Below, one piece after another: positions 31,200 through 41,982 of a stretch of DNA of 64,000 nt. The stretch is taken from positions 95,203,515-95,267,514 of the forward strand of contig OX424555.1 in NCBI GenBank assembly GCA_949152475.1, read 5' to 3'. The translations under genes and the position numbers were made by a program. Source of the DNA: Terebella lapidaria. Taxonomy: Eukaryota; Annelida; Polychaeta; Terebellida; Terebellidae. Each line of letters begins with the position of its first letter. Within the stretch, counting starts at the first letter, position 1. The notes beneath the pieces are model-generated. The model made no database searches. It was given only the letters and a program-made list of their open reading frames with translations, and had not been told where the DNA came from.

Positions 31200-31480
31200 G
31201 GCAAGTGTATAGTATGTACTGTACATGTATACGAAGATGATTAATGTCTTGTGACGGGAGGTGCGGTGGGCACCGTGGGTACGATAAGAGGGCACTCTCT
31301 GGATGCATGGGCAGAGAATGCGAGGCAGGATTGGTACATGTTGTATCGAACGGATACATGAAAATAAAACCCTGATAGCTGTGACGAATAGAACGACTTT
31401 ATTTTATTTTTCCACACAATTCAGGAACAGTTAATCCACAATTTGTTGACGCACTTCGACATAAATTGGTAGCAGAGCGT
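31200..31480 (+). mobile_element. Probable LTR end with primer-binding site
   Basis: The sequence has an AATAAAA signal (about 31362), a T-rich R/U5-like stretch and an end in CTTCGACA. Five bases later comes TTGGTAGCAGAGCGTGG, which looks like a tRNA-complementary primer-binding site of Gypsy-type LTR elements. The internal region is cut off about 40 bases later by the DIRS element. The LTR start, near TGTATAGTATG at 31206, is a guess. Confidence 0.4.
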
Positions 31481-31549
31481 GGTTTCTGAAAATAGTGTGC
31501 AAAATTCCCAAATTTTAATTGTAAATTTGCCGTTTATTGTTATTACTCA

Positions 31550-31725
31550 CCTCTAAACTACTACATGCTCCTATTCGATCCTTTGGATCGTTCTGGATAG
31601 AAATTCGCGTACTGAAAGCAAGGCACGATCGTCTGCCTGCATGACTCGAGCGCTCCTTTTGCCGCCAAAACCGCCGCGCATATGCGAGCGCAGCTGCGCA
31701 GAAGCTTCACTTTTCTGTCCAAAAA
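31550..31725 (+). repeat. DIRS left inverted terminal repeat
   Basis: It pairs with 37655-37815. The outer part, 31510-31565 (CCCAAATTTTAATTG...ACTACTACATG), is repeated in inverse orientation at 31783-31843 inside the internal complementary region. Confidence 0.9.
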
Positions 31726-31782
31726 ATGACAAAAGGAAGCCCCTAGCACAAAACTGGCGGGAATGGATGGGAGGGCCTATAC

Positions 31783-31893
31783 TGTAGTAGTTTAGAGGTG
31801 AGTAATAACAATAAACGGCAAATTTACAATTAAAATTTGGGAAGCTTATTTTATACATCACCAATCTAAACTACTACATGCTCCTTAGAATCA
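31783..31893. other. DIRS internal complementary region
   Basis: It holds GTAGTAGTTTAGAGGTGAG...CAATTAAAATTTGGGA, the complement of the left outer end, joined at AAGC to TTATTTTATACATCACCAATC...CATGCTCC, the complement of the right outer end. In DIRS elements this region is thought to template the ends during circle formation. The junction gives the outer boundaries used here. Confidence 0.85.
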
Positions 31894-32183
31894 AAGGATA
31901 GGCGGTGGAGCAGTAGTGCTAGAGAGTCATGAAAACAGACGATAGTCTTGATTTCAAGCGAATCGCTAAAATGCTACATTTTCGATATATCTTTAGTAAT
32001 ATAATAAAGATACTCACCCAGCGGTGCGATCGCTTGCCTCCGACATGCACGAATTTCTTCTTCACCCATCGGTGGAAAACGGAACTCTACTTGAGACCGT
32101 AACATAAATAACTCAAACACAAACACAAAGTGTTGCTTATTTACACGTGCACGTTAAAACCAAGACCTTTCTGTCCAGCTGGT

Positions 32184-33638
32184 TCAAACAACAGCTTGCG
32201 CTACGACCAGCGGACCCAGTCTAAATCTGGACGACTGGTCCTGAAGTTCGGCAGCATTGGACAGATAGAACCCGATGAATGTCGTAGAATTAGTCCACAT
32301 TCCAGCCCTCACGATATATTCCAACGGAATATTCGACCTGGCCGCCAAAGACATCGAGATGTGTCGGATTTGGTGGGACAATATTTTGTAAGTGACTCGA
32401 TCGTCAGCACCTGACTCCGCATAGACAGTCCTCACTACAACCTTCACCCATCGGGATAGTGTAGCTGTGGAGATATCCGTAGCCCTATTAGGCTGATAGG
32501 AAATAAATAACCGCTTGCGATCTTTCCTGATCGATCTGGTACGATCGATGTAGATTTTCAGCGCTCTTACCGGGCACAATAGAGCGTCCGGCTCATTCCG
32601 TCCTACGTAATCGCCCAGTGACGGAATTACGATAGGGGAGAACGCTTTCCCGCCCTCAACCGCAGCACGTGTTTTAGGCATAAAATCACGTACTGGGTAT
32701 AAGGAAATGGACCCATCCGCGCCAAATGCGACTCGCGATACGTCGATCGCCGCGACATCTGAGCGTCTTCGAACACTTGCTAGCATAACTAGCAAGAAAG
32801 TCTTAAGAGTTAACTTCTGCAAGGAAACTTCCTTGAGAGGCTCCCAAGGTGCTTTAGTAAGACAATATAGCACAAAAGCCATGTCCCAATCCGGTAGAGT
32901 AGGAACTCCCCGTGGCCTTTGCGTCCTAAAGGACGCCAAAAGATCAGCAAGGATACGATAATAAATCGATCCCCCTAGCACGGAATACAGGGCCCAGCAT
33001 GTATCGATCGTAGTAGGCTTCAAATTGAGCCTATCAAAGAGATAGCAGAGAAAGTCTAGCACTGCATTCAGAGGGGCAGAGAACGGATCAATGCGCCTTC
33101 CGTTACACCAACGTACAAATACTCTCCATTTAGCCTCATACGTTTTAGAAGAGGATCTCCTATTCTTTCTCGCGAGATGTACGGACACCTGCTGAGAAAA
33201 TCCTGCCTCCTGGAAGGATCGCTCGATAGCCTCCACACGTGTAATTTGAGCACGTGGACGGAATCGTGAAATATATCCCGCCCCGGTTGCTTCAGCAACC
33301 TGTCCTCGATCGGGAGAACCCGTGGTACATCGATCAGGAGGGACAGTAGCAGCGGGAACCACGCCTGCATCGGCCAGCATGGCGCCACCAACATAATCTC
33401 GCACTGAGACCTGGCTACTTTGTGCAGCACTTCTGTTAGGAACCGGGTTGGCGGGTACGCATACCCGAACATCCCGTCCCACGACTGAGACATCGCGTCC
33501 ACAGCCAGTGCCTCGCTCTCTGGCAGAGGTGAGAAGTAGACCGGGAGCTTGTGATTCCGAGAGGTTGCGAACAGGTCTATGTTCGGTGTCCCGAACGCCT
33601 GACAAATGCGACGAAACACCCCCGGATGCAAACTCCAC
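32184..33638 (-). CDS. DIRS tyrosine recombinase (integrase)
   Basis: In this 484-residue frame the recombinase proper starts after about residue 130. It has an N-terminal core-binding stretch (SSKTYEAKWRVFVRWCNGRR), the first catalytic Arg in ASVRRRSDVAAIDVS near residue 290, HQIRH at about 422-426 supplying His and Arg, and the tyrosine nucleophile in FIGFYL at about 458. These are the R...HxxR...Y residues of the phage-integrase family, which integrates the circular DIRS cDNA without target duplication. The frame is intact. The N-terminal 130 residues overlap the methyltransferase frame and may not be translated. Confidence 0.9.
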   Translation of the reverse strand: MEFASGGVSSHLSGVRDTEHRPVRNLSESQAPGLLLTSARERGTGCGRDVSVVGRDVRVCVPANPVPNRSAAQSSQVSVRDYVGGAMLADAGVVPAATVPPDRCTTGSPDRGQVAEATGAGYISRFRPRAQITRVEAIERSFQEAGFSQQVSVHLARKNRRSSSKTYEAKWRVFVRWCNGRRIDPFSAPLNAVLDFLCYLFDRLNLKPTTIDTCWALYSVLGGSIYYRILADLLASFRTQRPRGVPTLPDWDMAFVLYCLTKAPWEPLKEVSLQKLTLKTFLLVMLASVRRRSDVAAIDVSRVAFGADGSISLYPVRDFMPKTRAAVEGGKAFSPIVIPSLGDYVGRNEPDALLCPVRALKIYIDRTRSIRKDRKRLFISYQPNRATDISTATLSRWVKVVVRTVYAESGADDRVTYKILSHQIRHISMSLAARSNIPLEYIVRAGMWTNSTTFIGFYLSNAAELQDQSSRFRLGPLVVAQAVV

Positions 33639-33650
33639 TCCGTGCCTTGT
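33068..33650 (-). CDS. DIRS region after RNase H (methyltransferase-like domain)
   Basis: In this frame TEWSLHPGVFRRICQAFGTP, NIDLFATSRNHKLPVYFSPL, QSWDGMFGYAYPPTRFLTEV and IMLVAPCWPMQAWFPLLLSL follow the RNase H domain. This block lies between RNase H and recombinase in DIRS elements and resembles a DNA N6-adenine methyltransferase-like module. It should be fused to RNase H, but a frameshift near 33650 separates them. It ends in QDFLSRCPYISRERIGDPLL and overlaps the recombinase ORF. Confidence 0.7.
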
Positions 33651-34092
33651 CCGGTCTCGACAGAGCGTCCGCTAGGACATTCCTGCGACCCGGTAGGTGC
33701 CTTGCCCTGATAAACAGACGGGACTTGAAGGCAAACCTGATCAGACACTCGGCCTCCAAACAAAGCTGACTCGACCGAGTTCCACCTTGTTTGTTTACGT
33801 GCGCCACTACTGTGCTGTTGTCTGTGAAGACCAGCCATTTCGTCCCTGGGGGACTCTGAGGCCCCCAGATCTCGAACGCACGTCTCACCGCTCGCAGCTC
33901 TAGGACATTGATGTGCAACGCCCTCTCGCTCGTGTTCCACACAGCAGAGAGTTCGTGCTCGTCCATATGAGCTCCCCACGCCAATTCTGACGCATCGATG
34001 AAGAAGGTCCGATCGGGCAGATACTCCGCCAGTGGCATCCCTCGGAAAAGATTCCGATGGTCCCGCCACCAATGCATTGCTTCCCGACTTGG
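33650..34092 (-). CDS. DIRS RNase H domain
   Basis: TFFIDASELAWGAHMDEHEL gives the first catalytic Asp, HINVLELRAVRRAFEIW the Glu, and LVFTDNSTVVAHVNKQGG the next Asp. RHLPGRRNVLADALSR is the usual end. The frame differs by one from the RT upstream (shift near 34092) and from the region downstream (near 33650). The RT-RNase H polyprotein is therefore broken in this copy. Confidence 0.85.
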
Positions 34093-35117
34093 TCTAGTCG
34101 ATCGGTGAGGATCCGCCATTGCAATGCTAGACACCATTGAATGGGTCTGAGGAAGCACCTGCCGAACGGCACCTGTTTCTCCATCGACGCCAACAGACCG
34201 ATGATGGACAGAAACTGTCGAGCTGTGATCGACGACTGCGTCAGCGCGACATCCATCGCCGCAACCGCCTTGAGAACTCTCTTCCGCGGAGGAAGAGCTA
34301 CTCCTCGATCTAGATCGTAATCTACCCCGACATACTCGAATCTCTGTGTCGGGGACAGATGAGACTTCGCCCAATTGGGGATCCAGCCAAGGCTGGTCGC
34401 CAACCTGAGGACGAACCCGGATTGCTCTATAGCCTGAGACGGGGAGTCGGCTATGATTAACCAATCGTCAATATAATGGTGGAATTGAATTCCAACCGAT
34501 CGAAACCTGGCTGCCATGGCCCTTACGATACGGGTGAACACGTAAGGGGCGGTGGCTACTCCAAAAGGTAGTACCCTGAACTGATACACCGAGCCCTCGA
34601 AAGCGAACTTGAGGTATCGCCGTTCGGCTGGGTGTATGGGCACATGTAAGTACGCGTCCTTGACGTCGATACTGACTGCCCACTTCCCCTTGGACAGAGC
34701 TTTCTGAACGGAAAGCGCCGACTCCATCTTGAACCTGGGTATGATCAGGAATTTGTTGAGGTTTGACAGATCGAAAACGGGACGCCACCCGCCTGTCTTT
34801 TTCGGCACTAGGAAGATGAGAGAATAGAATCCTCTCTCGTCCTTGACCACCTCGACCGCACGTTTCTCTAGCAACTGCTGCACCTCGTGCTGCAGAAGCT
34901 GAAACTTTTCCCAATCGCCGGGCACAGGGAAGAACCACGCTTTGGGTCTGATCGGTGGTTTTCCAGCCTCCCATCTGAAGGTGAGACCGAACTTCACCCA
35001 TGACACGACTGAATTGTCTGACGACGCCAGATCGCTCCAGTTCTGGACGAACTGAGCCAGGCGTCCGCCGACTGGACCAGGTTGTGGAAGATCGAATCCC
35101 GACAGAACTGAACCTTC
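34092..35117 (-). CDS. DIRS reverse transcriptase
   Basis: The RT domain is open from about residue 130 of the 35504-33900 frame: FYSLIFLVPKKTGGWRPVFD, the catalytic Asp pair context WAVSIDVKDAYLHVPI (residues 276-290), FRVLPFGVATAPYVFTR and FHHYIDDWLII with YIDD at 344-347. ValProKK and the FGxxxAPxxF block are as in DIRS and LTR-type RTs. The preceding 125 codons of the same frame are an out-of-frame reading of gag and are excluded. Confidence 0.9.
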
Positions 35118-35145
35118 CACAGAGCCTACGCTTTCCCGCAACGAG

Positions 35146-37274
35146 TCACTTCTTAGCAGAAGATTTCCCTTTGCCCTTGAAGCGTCCACCCCCTTTGCCT
35201 CCACGCTTGCCATCCCCCTGAGGAGGGGGAGGCTGCGCCCCCCGAAAGGGCGGCTGCGCAGAAGCGGGTGCATGTGGTGCCTGAGGTTGGGCAGGCTTCT
35301 GACCCTTGGTCTTCTTGCCTGTCTCAGACCCCGCTGACTTCCTAAGCAAAGCCTTGGCCATATCCTCATCCCGGAGATGTTCCCGCATGACGGAAATATC
35401 CGATCGAGAGAGGTTGGCGTAGGTATAGCCTGAGAAAAGCGGCCTCCCACGTAGCTCAGCGACGTCCGTAGTGGACACGTCAAGCAGACGGAGATCGGTA
35501 TCACGCATGGTGAGATCCAATTGTGCGCCCCTGTGCGCCCAGGTGCGCACTGTCACGCTCAGCAGCATGGACCACTCCGGCCAAGACGCCGAGTGCTGCA
35601 TGAATGTTGGCGCGACTCCCCTCCTCCAGATCCGCCTCGTCCACAAACTCCTGAACCAAAGTGGTCAGGTGATCCGTCAACGAGAGCTGCCCCATCAATT
35701 TGATGAGACAGCGTCTGCCAGTGAGAAAGGCGAGCCTTTTTCACATAAGCTGACCAGACCGTACCCTGCTTCCGGGAAAGCAGGTGAAGGTTAGGGTCTT
35801 CGACCGGGATGGAAGTCTGATGTCCACCCTCGGACTCTACAGTCCGATAGGTGTCGATCGACTCAGGTTGAACACGGCTAGTCGGGAATGTCGACTCCGT
35901 ACGAGCCACATCCTTCTTAGCCGTAACTCCCCTGTTGATCTTGTCGAAGGACTTGACCAACGCGGGAGCCACAGGGAGCCGGATCGGCCGACGAACTGGT
36001 GCCGACGCGAACCTACCGGTTCCCCGTGAGGGCCCTGGAGCATCGATCGGCAAGTCCATACGCCTTGCGACCGACTCCAAAGCCCACCGGAAGTTAGAAC
36101 CCCCGGCCTGATCGGAAGTCTCATCCTCCGAGGAGGACGACTCCTGATCAGCTTCCACTCGACCCCCCCGATCGTTGGACCTCACAGGTCCGATCGAAGA
36201 CCTCGATGACTCCAAGGGTACATCAAAGGACGGGCGAGGGAATGCCTGCTCAGCGATCGCGCCCGTCCGGCGACTTACATCCGCGTACACAGGACTTGAG
36301 TGGTCCTGAGGAACGACCCCAGCACCACCCGCCCGATCGTGCCCTGATCGAGGACCAGGAGCACGACCGCCAAGTGAAGACTCCCGATCGCACGAACGAT
36401 CGAGAGCCTCACCCCCAAACAAAGGGAACTCTTCCCCCTCGAACCTCGAGACCGAGGACCCGAATGAGCCATCCAAGATGCTCCGCCGATCGAAGCCCGA
36501 AGCCTGATCGTCGCCCACCGAGAGGTCGGACGAAGCCTGAGCCACATCGAAAATCGATGTGGTCTCAGCACCACGGCGCTTAGAGGAAGCACGCTTCCTC
36601 TTCTTGGAAGGCCCAGGGGAAGAGACGACGGACCCCTCCACCTCGATCGGCCCCGACTGAGGGACGACGAAGGTGGAGTGCGGTTCCTTGGCTGCTTTCG
36701 CCTTGGCAAGAATTGAAACCTTCTTCTTAGAAGATTTCGACTTCTTGCCAGCAGGGGGAGCAAGCTCTCCCTGCGACGAAGGGGCAGCCGAAGAACCGGC
36801 CGGGACTCCCTGTCCAAGCAGGGAAGAGAGACCCGGCAGGAGGGGACCCTGAAGGGACGACAGCGACTGTGCAAAGAAGGATCGCACAGCCGCGTTGACC
36901 ATGTCCTGTGTTAGCCCCAGGGGCTGGCTAACACCGGACGCAATCTGCGCCGTCACAGGCGGAGTCTCCACCTCCATGGGCGACTGGCGGACTTGCGGAG
37001 TCGAAGCTTCCGCAAGCCTCAAAGCATCCTGACGAGCCAACGAGGCTTCAGAATACTTTGCAGTAGCCTGCACGAAGGAAGAGGGACGCCAGAAACGGCA
37101 CAGATCACACCTCAAATCCTCCATAGATACCGGGCCATGGTCCAAACAGTCGAAACACAAACTGGGAGAAAGTTTGTGTTTCTCCCCTCCTCGGAAGGTA
37201 TTGACCAGACACTTCGGGCATGGACGTTCGTCCATGGCACCGGTACCAAGGGAGGATTGTGAAGTCATGATCAC
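35146..37274 (-). CDS. DIRS gag-like ORF1 with two frameshifts
   Basis: It starts MIMTSQSSLGTGAMDERPCP at 37274 with a Cys-rich N-terminus (CPKCL, CFDCLDHG, CDLCRFW), followed by long Ser-, Pro- and Glu-rich linkers. The conserved C-terminal part is LSHWQTLSH, then in the second frame (35698-35560) LTTLVQEFVDEADLEEGSRA, then in a third frame (to 35146) GAQLDLTMRDTDLRLLDVST and a basic Gly-Lys tail. An extra A in CATCAAATTGATG near 35697 causes the first shift. The second lies near 35560. In related elements this is one continuous ORF. Confidence 0.75.
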
Positions 37275-37654
37275 GAAAGGGAACTAACCACACACAGTAA
37301 CAGGGCGGGCAAAATAAGCAAACCTGAGACTGCGCTGAAAAAGAACCCTAAGAGGACTACGAATATATAAACTACATTATACGACAATATATATACAGTA
37401 GAAAATTAACGTAGTACACTATCAAGTACGACGGATGGACGATAATAGGGTGAACTGGCTATACAAATCGCTGACGATCTAGCAAGTAACAAACTATCGA
37501 CCAATACTTATCCAAATAGACACAAAACGATGTCTATGAACGTGGCAGGTGAAATTCCGTAAGAATATATCGCAAAAGTCTAGTTTGCAGACTAAATTCT
37601 ACGAATTCACCGGGAACCGAAATCCAAAGCTGCCAAGCAAAAATGGCGGTGGAC

Positions 37655-37815
37655 AGAAAAGTGAAGCTTCTGCGCAGCTGCGCGCGCATATGCGCGGCAA
37701 AAGGAGCGCTCGAGTCATGCAGGCAGACGATCGTGCCTTGCTTTCAGTACGCGAATTTCTATCCAGAACGATCCAAAGGATCGAAAAGGAGCATGTAGTA
37801 GTTTAGATTGGTGAT
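37655..37815 (-). repeat. DIRS right inverted terminal repeat
   Basis: Reverse complement of 31550-31725 with few differences. The right copy lacks a small CCGCCAAAAC segment. The outermost GGTGATGTATAAAATAAACTTT is copied in the internal complementary region. Confidence 0.9.
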
Positions 37816-37967
37816 GTATAAAATAAACTTTAGGCGTTCTCGGTGGCCGACAGCCGAGTCAGCGTGTTCTCTGGCTGTGACAAGAGAACGAAGCACAAAT
37901 TAAAAACGACTGGTGTTCCGAAGTAACCGCGGAGTAAGAAGGACTTGTGCTACGAAACAGTGTTACA

Positions 37968-38332
37968 ATGGCTAACATCGACGAGCTCAGGGCCAGCCCA
38001 CAAGACATCACTGGACATCACTGGATCGCCGCCGCTGTTCGTGATGGCGACCTAACTTTGTACGACAGCCTTCAGTCTTCGGAACTCCCAAGCGAAACAG
38101 CAAGCATCATCAGCAACATATACGGGGATTTCGAACTGTCCCTGTGGACTGGGGTCTCTTCGCAATCGCTTATGTTACTTCCCTGTGCCACAGTGAGAAT
38201 CCTGAGGATTACGGACTCCAACAGTCCGAGATGCGTCGACACTTCATGGACTGTCTTCAGCGACAGGAATTGACACCATTTCCCGGAACGAGGAAGCGTC
38301 AGCGCAAGCCACTAAATAGGCGGGAACTATGA
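37968..38332 (+). pseudogene. Ulp1/C48-like cysteine protease fragment, catalytic Cys lost
   Basis: Frame 1 has GHHWIAAAVRDGDLTLYDSL (catalytic His in HHW, Asp in YDS), QSSELPSETASIISNIYG. Frame 2 has DWGLFAIAYVTSLCHSENPE, then EMRRHFMDCLQRQELTPFP. The family motif is DCGLFAIAY. Here Cys is Trp (TGG) at about 38146, and a deletion or frameshift near 38130 removes the segment between. Such stand-alone C48 proteases commonly travel with invertebrate transposons. This copy cannot be active. Confidence 0.65.
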
Positions 38333-38631
38333 CATGTGTGCATGGATTATATAAAATAGATGGAATAATATAGATTACCCGTAATCCTGCGGATTACAGA
38401 ACAAATGCGAAACATATCCATGACATGGTTGCCTTCCTACATTGTTCAACAAATAACTCTATCCATAAACACTATAATTGCAATCAAGCCTATGGGGTGC
38501 AGTTTATCGCAGTCTCTGAAAGGCTGCAGGCCATGGGGTGTAAAATATCGCAGCGATATTTTGTACCCCTATTGAAGATCAAAGGAGGGGTGCAATATTT
38601 CGCAGGGGTGCACTTTTTCGCGTTACACCGG

Positions 38632-38746
38632 CATTCTGGTCGGAAAATGGCCACTGAGGATTTTCCCGCCAGAGCGCGTGACGTCACGGCAGGAAATCTG
38701 AGAGTTTTGGGGGCTGCTTGCCAGCATAGAATCAGTGTAAATACCG
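38632..38746 (+). repeat. Second copy of the P2XR_C gene 5' flank
   Basis: It shares about 90% of bases with 26946-27054, including the TGACGTCA core, but leads to AATACCGTATTGG in place of an ATG. A short inverted repeat AATAGACGCGC...GCGCGTCTATT follows at 38757-38805. Confidence 0.7.
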
Positions 38747-38955
38747 TATTGGTCCTAATAGACGCGCATTGAGCGGAGACAAACCCGTTTACCTGCGCGT
38801 CTATTAAAGCCCAAAAAACTCTGAACGTTATAATTTTTATTTTGAGCTTGATTTAGAAAATTCCAAGTGCGCATGCGTACATGAAACGAAAATAGCTGTC
38901 GATATAGACTGATGGAATACACTAGTTCTTGTGGTTTACCTTTCTTTTTATCTTA

Positions 38956-39864
38956 CAGAGAATAGCCTCGTACAAGCCTTGGACGTCTCGATCCAGGGAG
39001 CCCTAGCAAAGTTCTACGCTGACAACAGCTGGAAAAGCCGCCGATCACAATGGACTAAGTACATAACATTCTGTAAGGACAATAACTTGAAAGTGGCTCC
39101 TGCTACTCCTGCGACTGTAGCACGCTACATAGCCTTCTTGGCTACAGTAAGTTTCGTTATCATAGCATTCTCAATTACTTGCCTGCTGTTAAAATGTTAC
39201 ACCAGTTTGCTGGTCTGGATACCAACGCTGTGGACACTTTCATTGTAAAAGCCAGCCACGCTGAAAGGTTTTGGAAGATTGCTAGGAAAACAAACTAACA
39301 AAATGCTTCCTATCACAATTTACCTCATTGAGAAAATCATTAATTTCTCGGACACGGAAATAGAGTAGGCTATTTGCGTTCCTGCGCAAAGCTAATCTTG
39401 TACCACCTTCTCGTGACAGTTTTGACCCAGCCAAACATTTAAACAGGGGTTCTTTTGCTTTTACTGATTTTGGTGTCAATGTTACCATCTTGGAATCCAA
39501 GACTATGCAATGTCGTGAACGTGAGTTAATCATTCCAGTTGCCTGCAATGATAATGTACACATTTGCCCTGTAACAGCATTGCGCCTTCACTTTTCCATG
39601 TTTACTGCATCCCCCTCATCACCAGCTTTCATGAATAAGCATGGGGGCAGCTTTGTAGCAATCACACATAGCGCTTTTATATCGTGGTTAAAGTCAAAGT
39701 TGGGTGCTGTGGGTCTATCACCTGAGATGTAGTCGGGACATTCCCTCCGTAGGGGTCGGGCTATTTACGCACATCAAAGAGGGACCTCCCTGGAGCTGAT
39801 TCAAGTAATGGGGGATTGGGCCTCTTTAGCGGTCCTTGCTTATCTGGAACGGCCCCTAGATTAA
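38956..39864 (+). pseudogene. Tyrosine recombinase-like (Crypton/XerD-like) pseudogene
   Basis: An exon-like start after TATCTTACAG encodes NSLVQALDVSIQGALAKFYA, NSWKSRRSQWTKYITFCKDN (core-binding domain). Later, in other frames, come FLRKANLVPPSRDSFDPAKH, TILESKTMQCRERELIIPVA, VHICPVTALRLHFSMF, SGHSLRRGRAIYAHQRGTSL and ELIQVMGDWASLAVLAYLER. SGHSxRRG and the final AYLERPL supply the HxxR and Tyr of the recombinase family. TAG at 39730 and several frameshifts around 39240-39400 show decay. I cannot decide between Crypton and YR-retroelement origin. Confidence 0.6.
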
Positions 39865-40810
39865 CGCATTGAACTCACTACACTTATGTCTTCTAATATT
39901 GTATAAGTTATGTATGCACTGTACGTTTTATAGCATTGCCAAATTGTCATATCTTAGAGTCCCGTCTGTCTTTTCTCCTTTTTATCTTTTCCCCCCTGTC
40001 TCGCTTTTCTTATTGAATTTTTCCCATGCTGTTTTGGCTTGGCTTTGGCAGTTTTCTGTTGCTCAACATTTTCAATGTATAATAAATGTTGCTGTCATTT
40101 CCACAAACCGAGAACAGCCTGGTTTTCATTCCTTTATCACTATCACTCACACATGGAGAATAAGACAGAATAATCACACATGGAGAATAAGACAGACAGG
40201 CTTATTGTGTTATAAATGTTCAGGATCGTGGGAGAGCTCACACCTCATGTTTATGACCCCCAATTAGTTTACGACCTAACACTGACCCTTGTTCCCCTGC
40301 TGTTCCGCGCGATCCGGATCAGGGACTTGGGGTTTCTGGCATTCACCTGCCAGCTTCCAACTGAGCACATGGCCGAGTGTGAGTTCTCCCACCTCCCCAC
40401 TATCCACAGTTTTCTGTTGCTTAACATTTTCAATGTATAATAAATGTTGCTGTAATTTCCGCAAACCAAGTACAGTCTGGTTTTTATTCCTTTATTCACT
40501 ATCACTCACATATCTATATGGAGAATAAGACAGACAGGCTTAGTCTGTTATAAATGTCCAGGATCTAGGAGAGCTCACACCTCATGTTTATGACTCCCAA
40601 TTATTTTACGACCTAACATTGACTCTTGATCCCCTGCCATTCCGCGGGATCTGGACCAGGGACTTGGGGTTTCTGGCATTCACCTGCCAGCTTCCAGCTG
40701 AGCACATGGCCGAGTGTGAGTTCTCCCACCCTCCCACTATCCACAGTTTTCTGTTGCTTAACATTTTCAATATATAATAAATGTTGCTGTCATTTCCGCG
40801 AACCAAGTAC

Positions 40811-41048
40811 CAAGTTCCGGAAAGACATCGCGACCATGTCTCAACTTGCAGACTTGAGCGAAACGGAGACCGACTGGCTCGCACTACATCTTGCCCACGA
40901 TATACGGGTTCACCGTGACTACTATAGGCTACACACGTCCACCATCACGCTGGCCAAAGTCAGCAAAATGTTGCTGGCCATGGACAGTGGCATCCAGAAC
41001 AGATGGACTAAGTTGAATCTGGCGCAGATCGATGTCGATGGTACATAA
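40811..41048 (+). pseudogene. Recombinase-like exon, copy 1 (5' part missing)
   Basis: It encodes FRKDIATMSQLADLSETETD, WLALHLAHDIRVHRDYYRLH and TITLAKVSKMLLAMDSG, ending DVDG before a GTACAT donor. This matches a metazoan protein family with LRKHIATxSQ...LGHDIxVHRExYRLPE...LAKVSKLLL. The family may descend from a tyrosine recombinase (H...R...Y in GHD-VHRxYYR). The breakpoint joins the LTR-like repeat at CCAAGTACC directly to AAGTTCCGG. Confidence 0.55.
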
Positions 41049-41458
41049 GTTATCATCACTGATTCATTAATTTTATCATCGAAAATCTTTCTCACTATTA
41101 TAATAGTACACATATTTTGTGTTATCATGCTTGTTCTTGTCTTAGACAGACAGGCTTATTCTGTTATAAATGTCCAGGATCTTGGGAGAGCTCACACCTC
41201 ATGTTTATGACTCCCAATTATTTAACGACCTAACACTGACTCTTGATCCCCTGCCGTTCCGCGGCATCCGGATCAGGGACTTGGGGTTTCTGGCATTCAG
41301 CTTCCAGCTGAGCACATGGCCGAGTGTGAGTTCTCCCACCCTCCCACTATTCACAGTTTTCTATTACTTAACATTTTCAATATATAATAAATGTTGCTGT
41401 CATTTCCGCAAACCAAGTGCAGCCTGGTTTTTATTCCTTTATCCACTATCACTCACAC

Positions 41459-41982
41459 ATTTATAAATATTAAAATCATTGAAAAGTTCATATATGGACT
41501 GACACTCGTAAAACAAGGAAAGAAAGGAAGGGCCGTGACAGTTATCCTGACACCGGAGACGAGCAGGGCAATGGATCTGCTCGTGGAAAGACACCATAGA
41601 GTCGGTGTCTACGACGACAACGAGATATTTCTTTGCACGAGCTAATCGATGGGCGGTTACCCATATCTGCACATCAGATGTTCTGCAAGCTTTGTCAGAA
41701 CGATGTACACCGGCCTTACATTGCCCCGAATTGTTAAGGACAACTAGGTTCCGGAAAGACATCGCGACCATGTCTCAACTTGCAGACTTGAGCGAAACGG
41801 AGACCGACTGGCTCGCACTACATCTTGCCCACGATATACGAGTTCACCGTGACTACTATAGGCTACACACGTCCACCATCACGCTGGCCAAAGTCAGCAA
41901 AATGTTGCTGGCCATGGACAGTGGCATCCAGAACAGATGGACTAAGTTGAATCTGGCGCAGATCGATGTCGATGGTACATAA
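41459..41982 (+). pseudogene. Recombinase-like exon, copy 2, preceded by a LINE scrap
   Basis: 41460-41516 (ATATTAAAATCATTGAAAAG, TGACACTCGTAAAACAAGG) derives from the minus-strand LINE family. It is followed by GRAVTVILTPETSRAMDLLV, ERHHRVGVYDDNEIF, a one-base shift, then RANRWAVTHICTSDVLQALS, ALHCPELLRTTRFRKDIATM and the conserved end. The one-base shift at about 41630 prevents a single frame. Confidence 0.55.

Larger units (their letters stand above)
31510..37832 (-). mobile_element. DIRS-type tyrosine-recombinase retrotransposon, near complete
   Basis: Minus-strand order is gag-like, RT, RNase H, a methyltransferase-like region and tyrosine recombinase. Inverted terminal repeats flank the coding region: 31550-31725 and 37655-37815 share CTACTACATGCTCC, CGATCCTTTGGATCGTTCTG, GCGTACTGAAAGCAAGGCAC and CAGCTGCGCAGAAGCTTCAC as reverse complements. 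An internal complementary region (31783-31893) joins the complement of the left outer end to a copy of the right outer end, the defining DIRS feature. No target duplication is expected or seen. Four frameshifts make this copy probably inactive, unless they are sequence errors. Confidence 0.93.

Noticed and set aside
33448-37262. Several plus-strand ORFs of 60-125 codons across the DIRS element
   Set aside because: They are shadows on the opposite strand of the DIRS genes and carry no family motifs.
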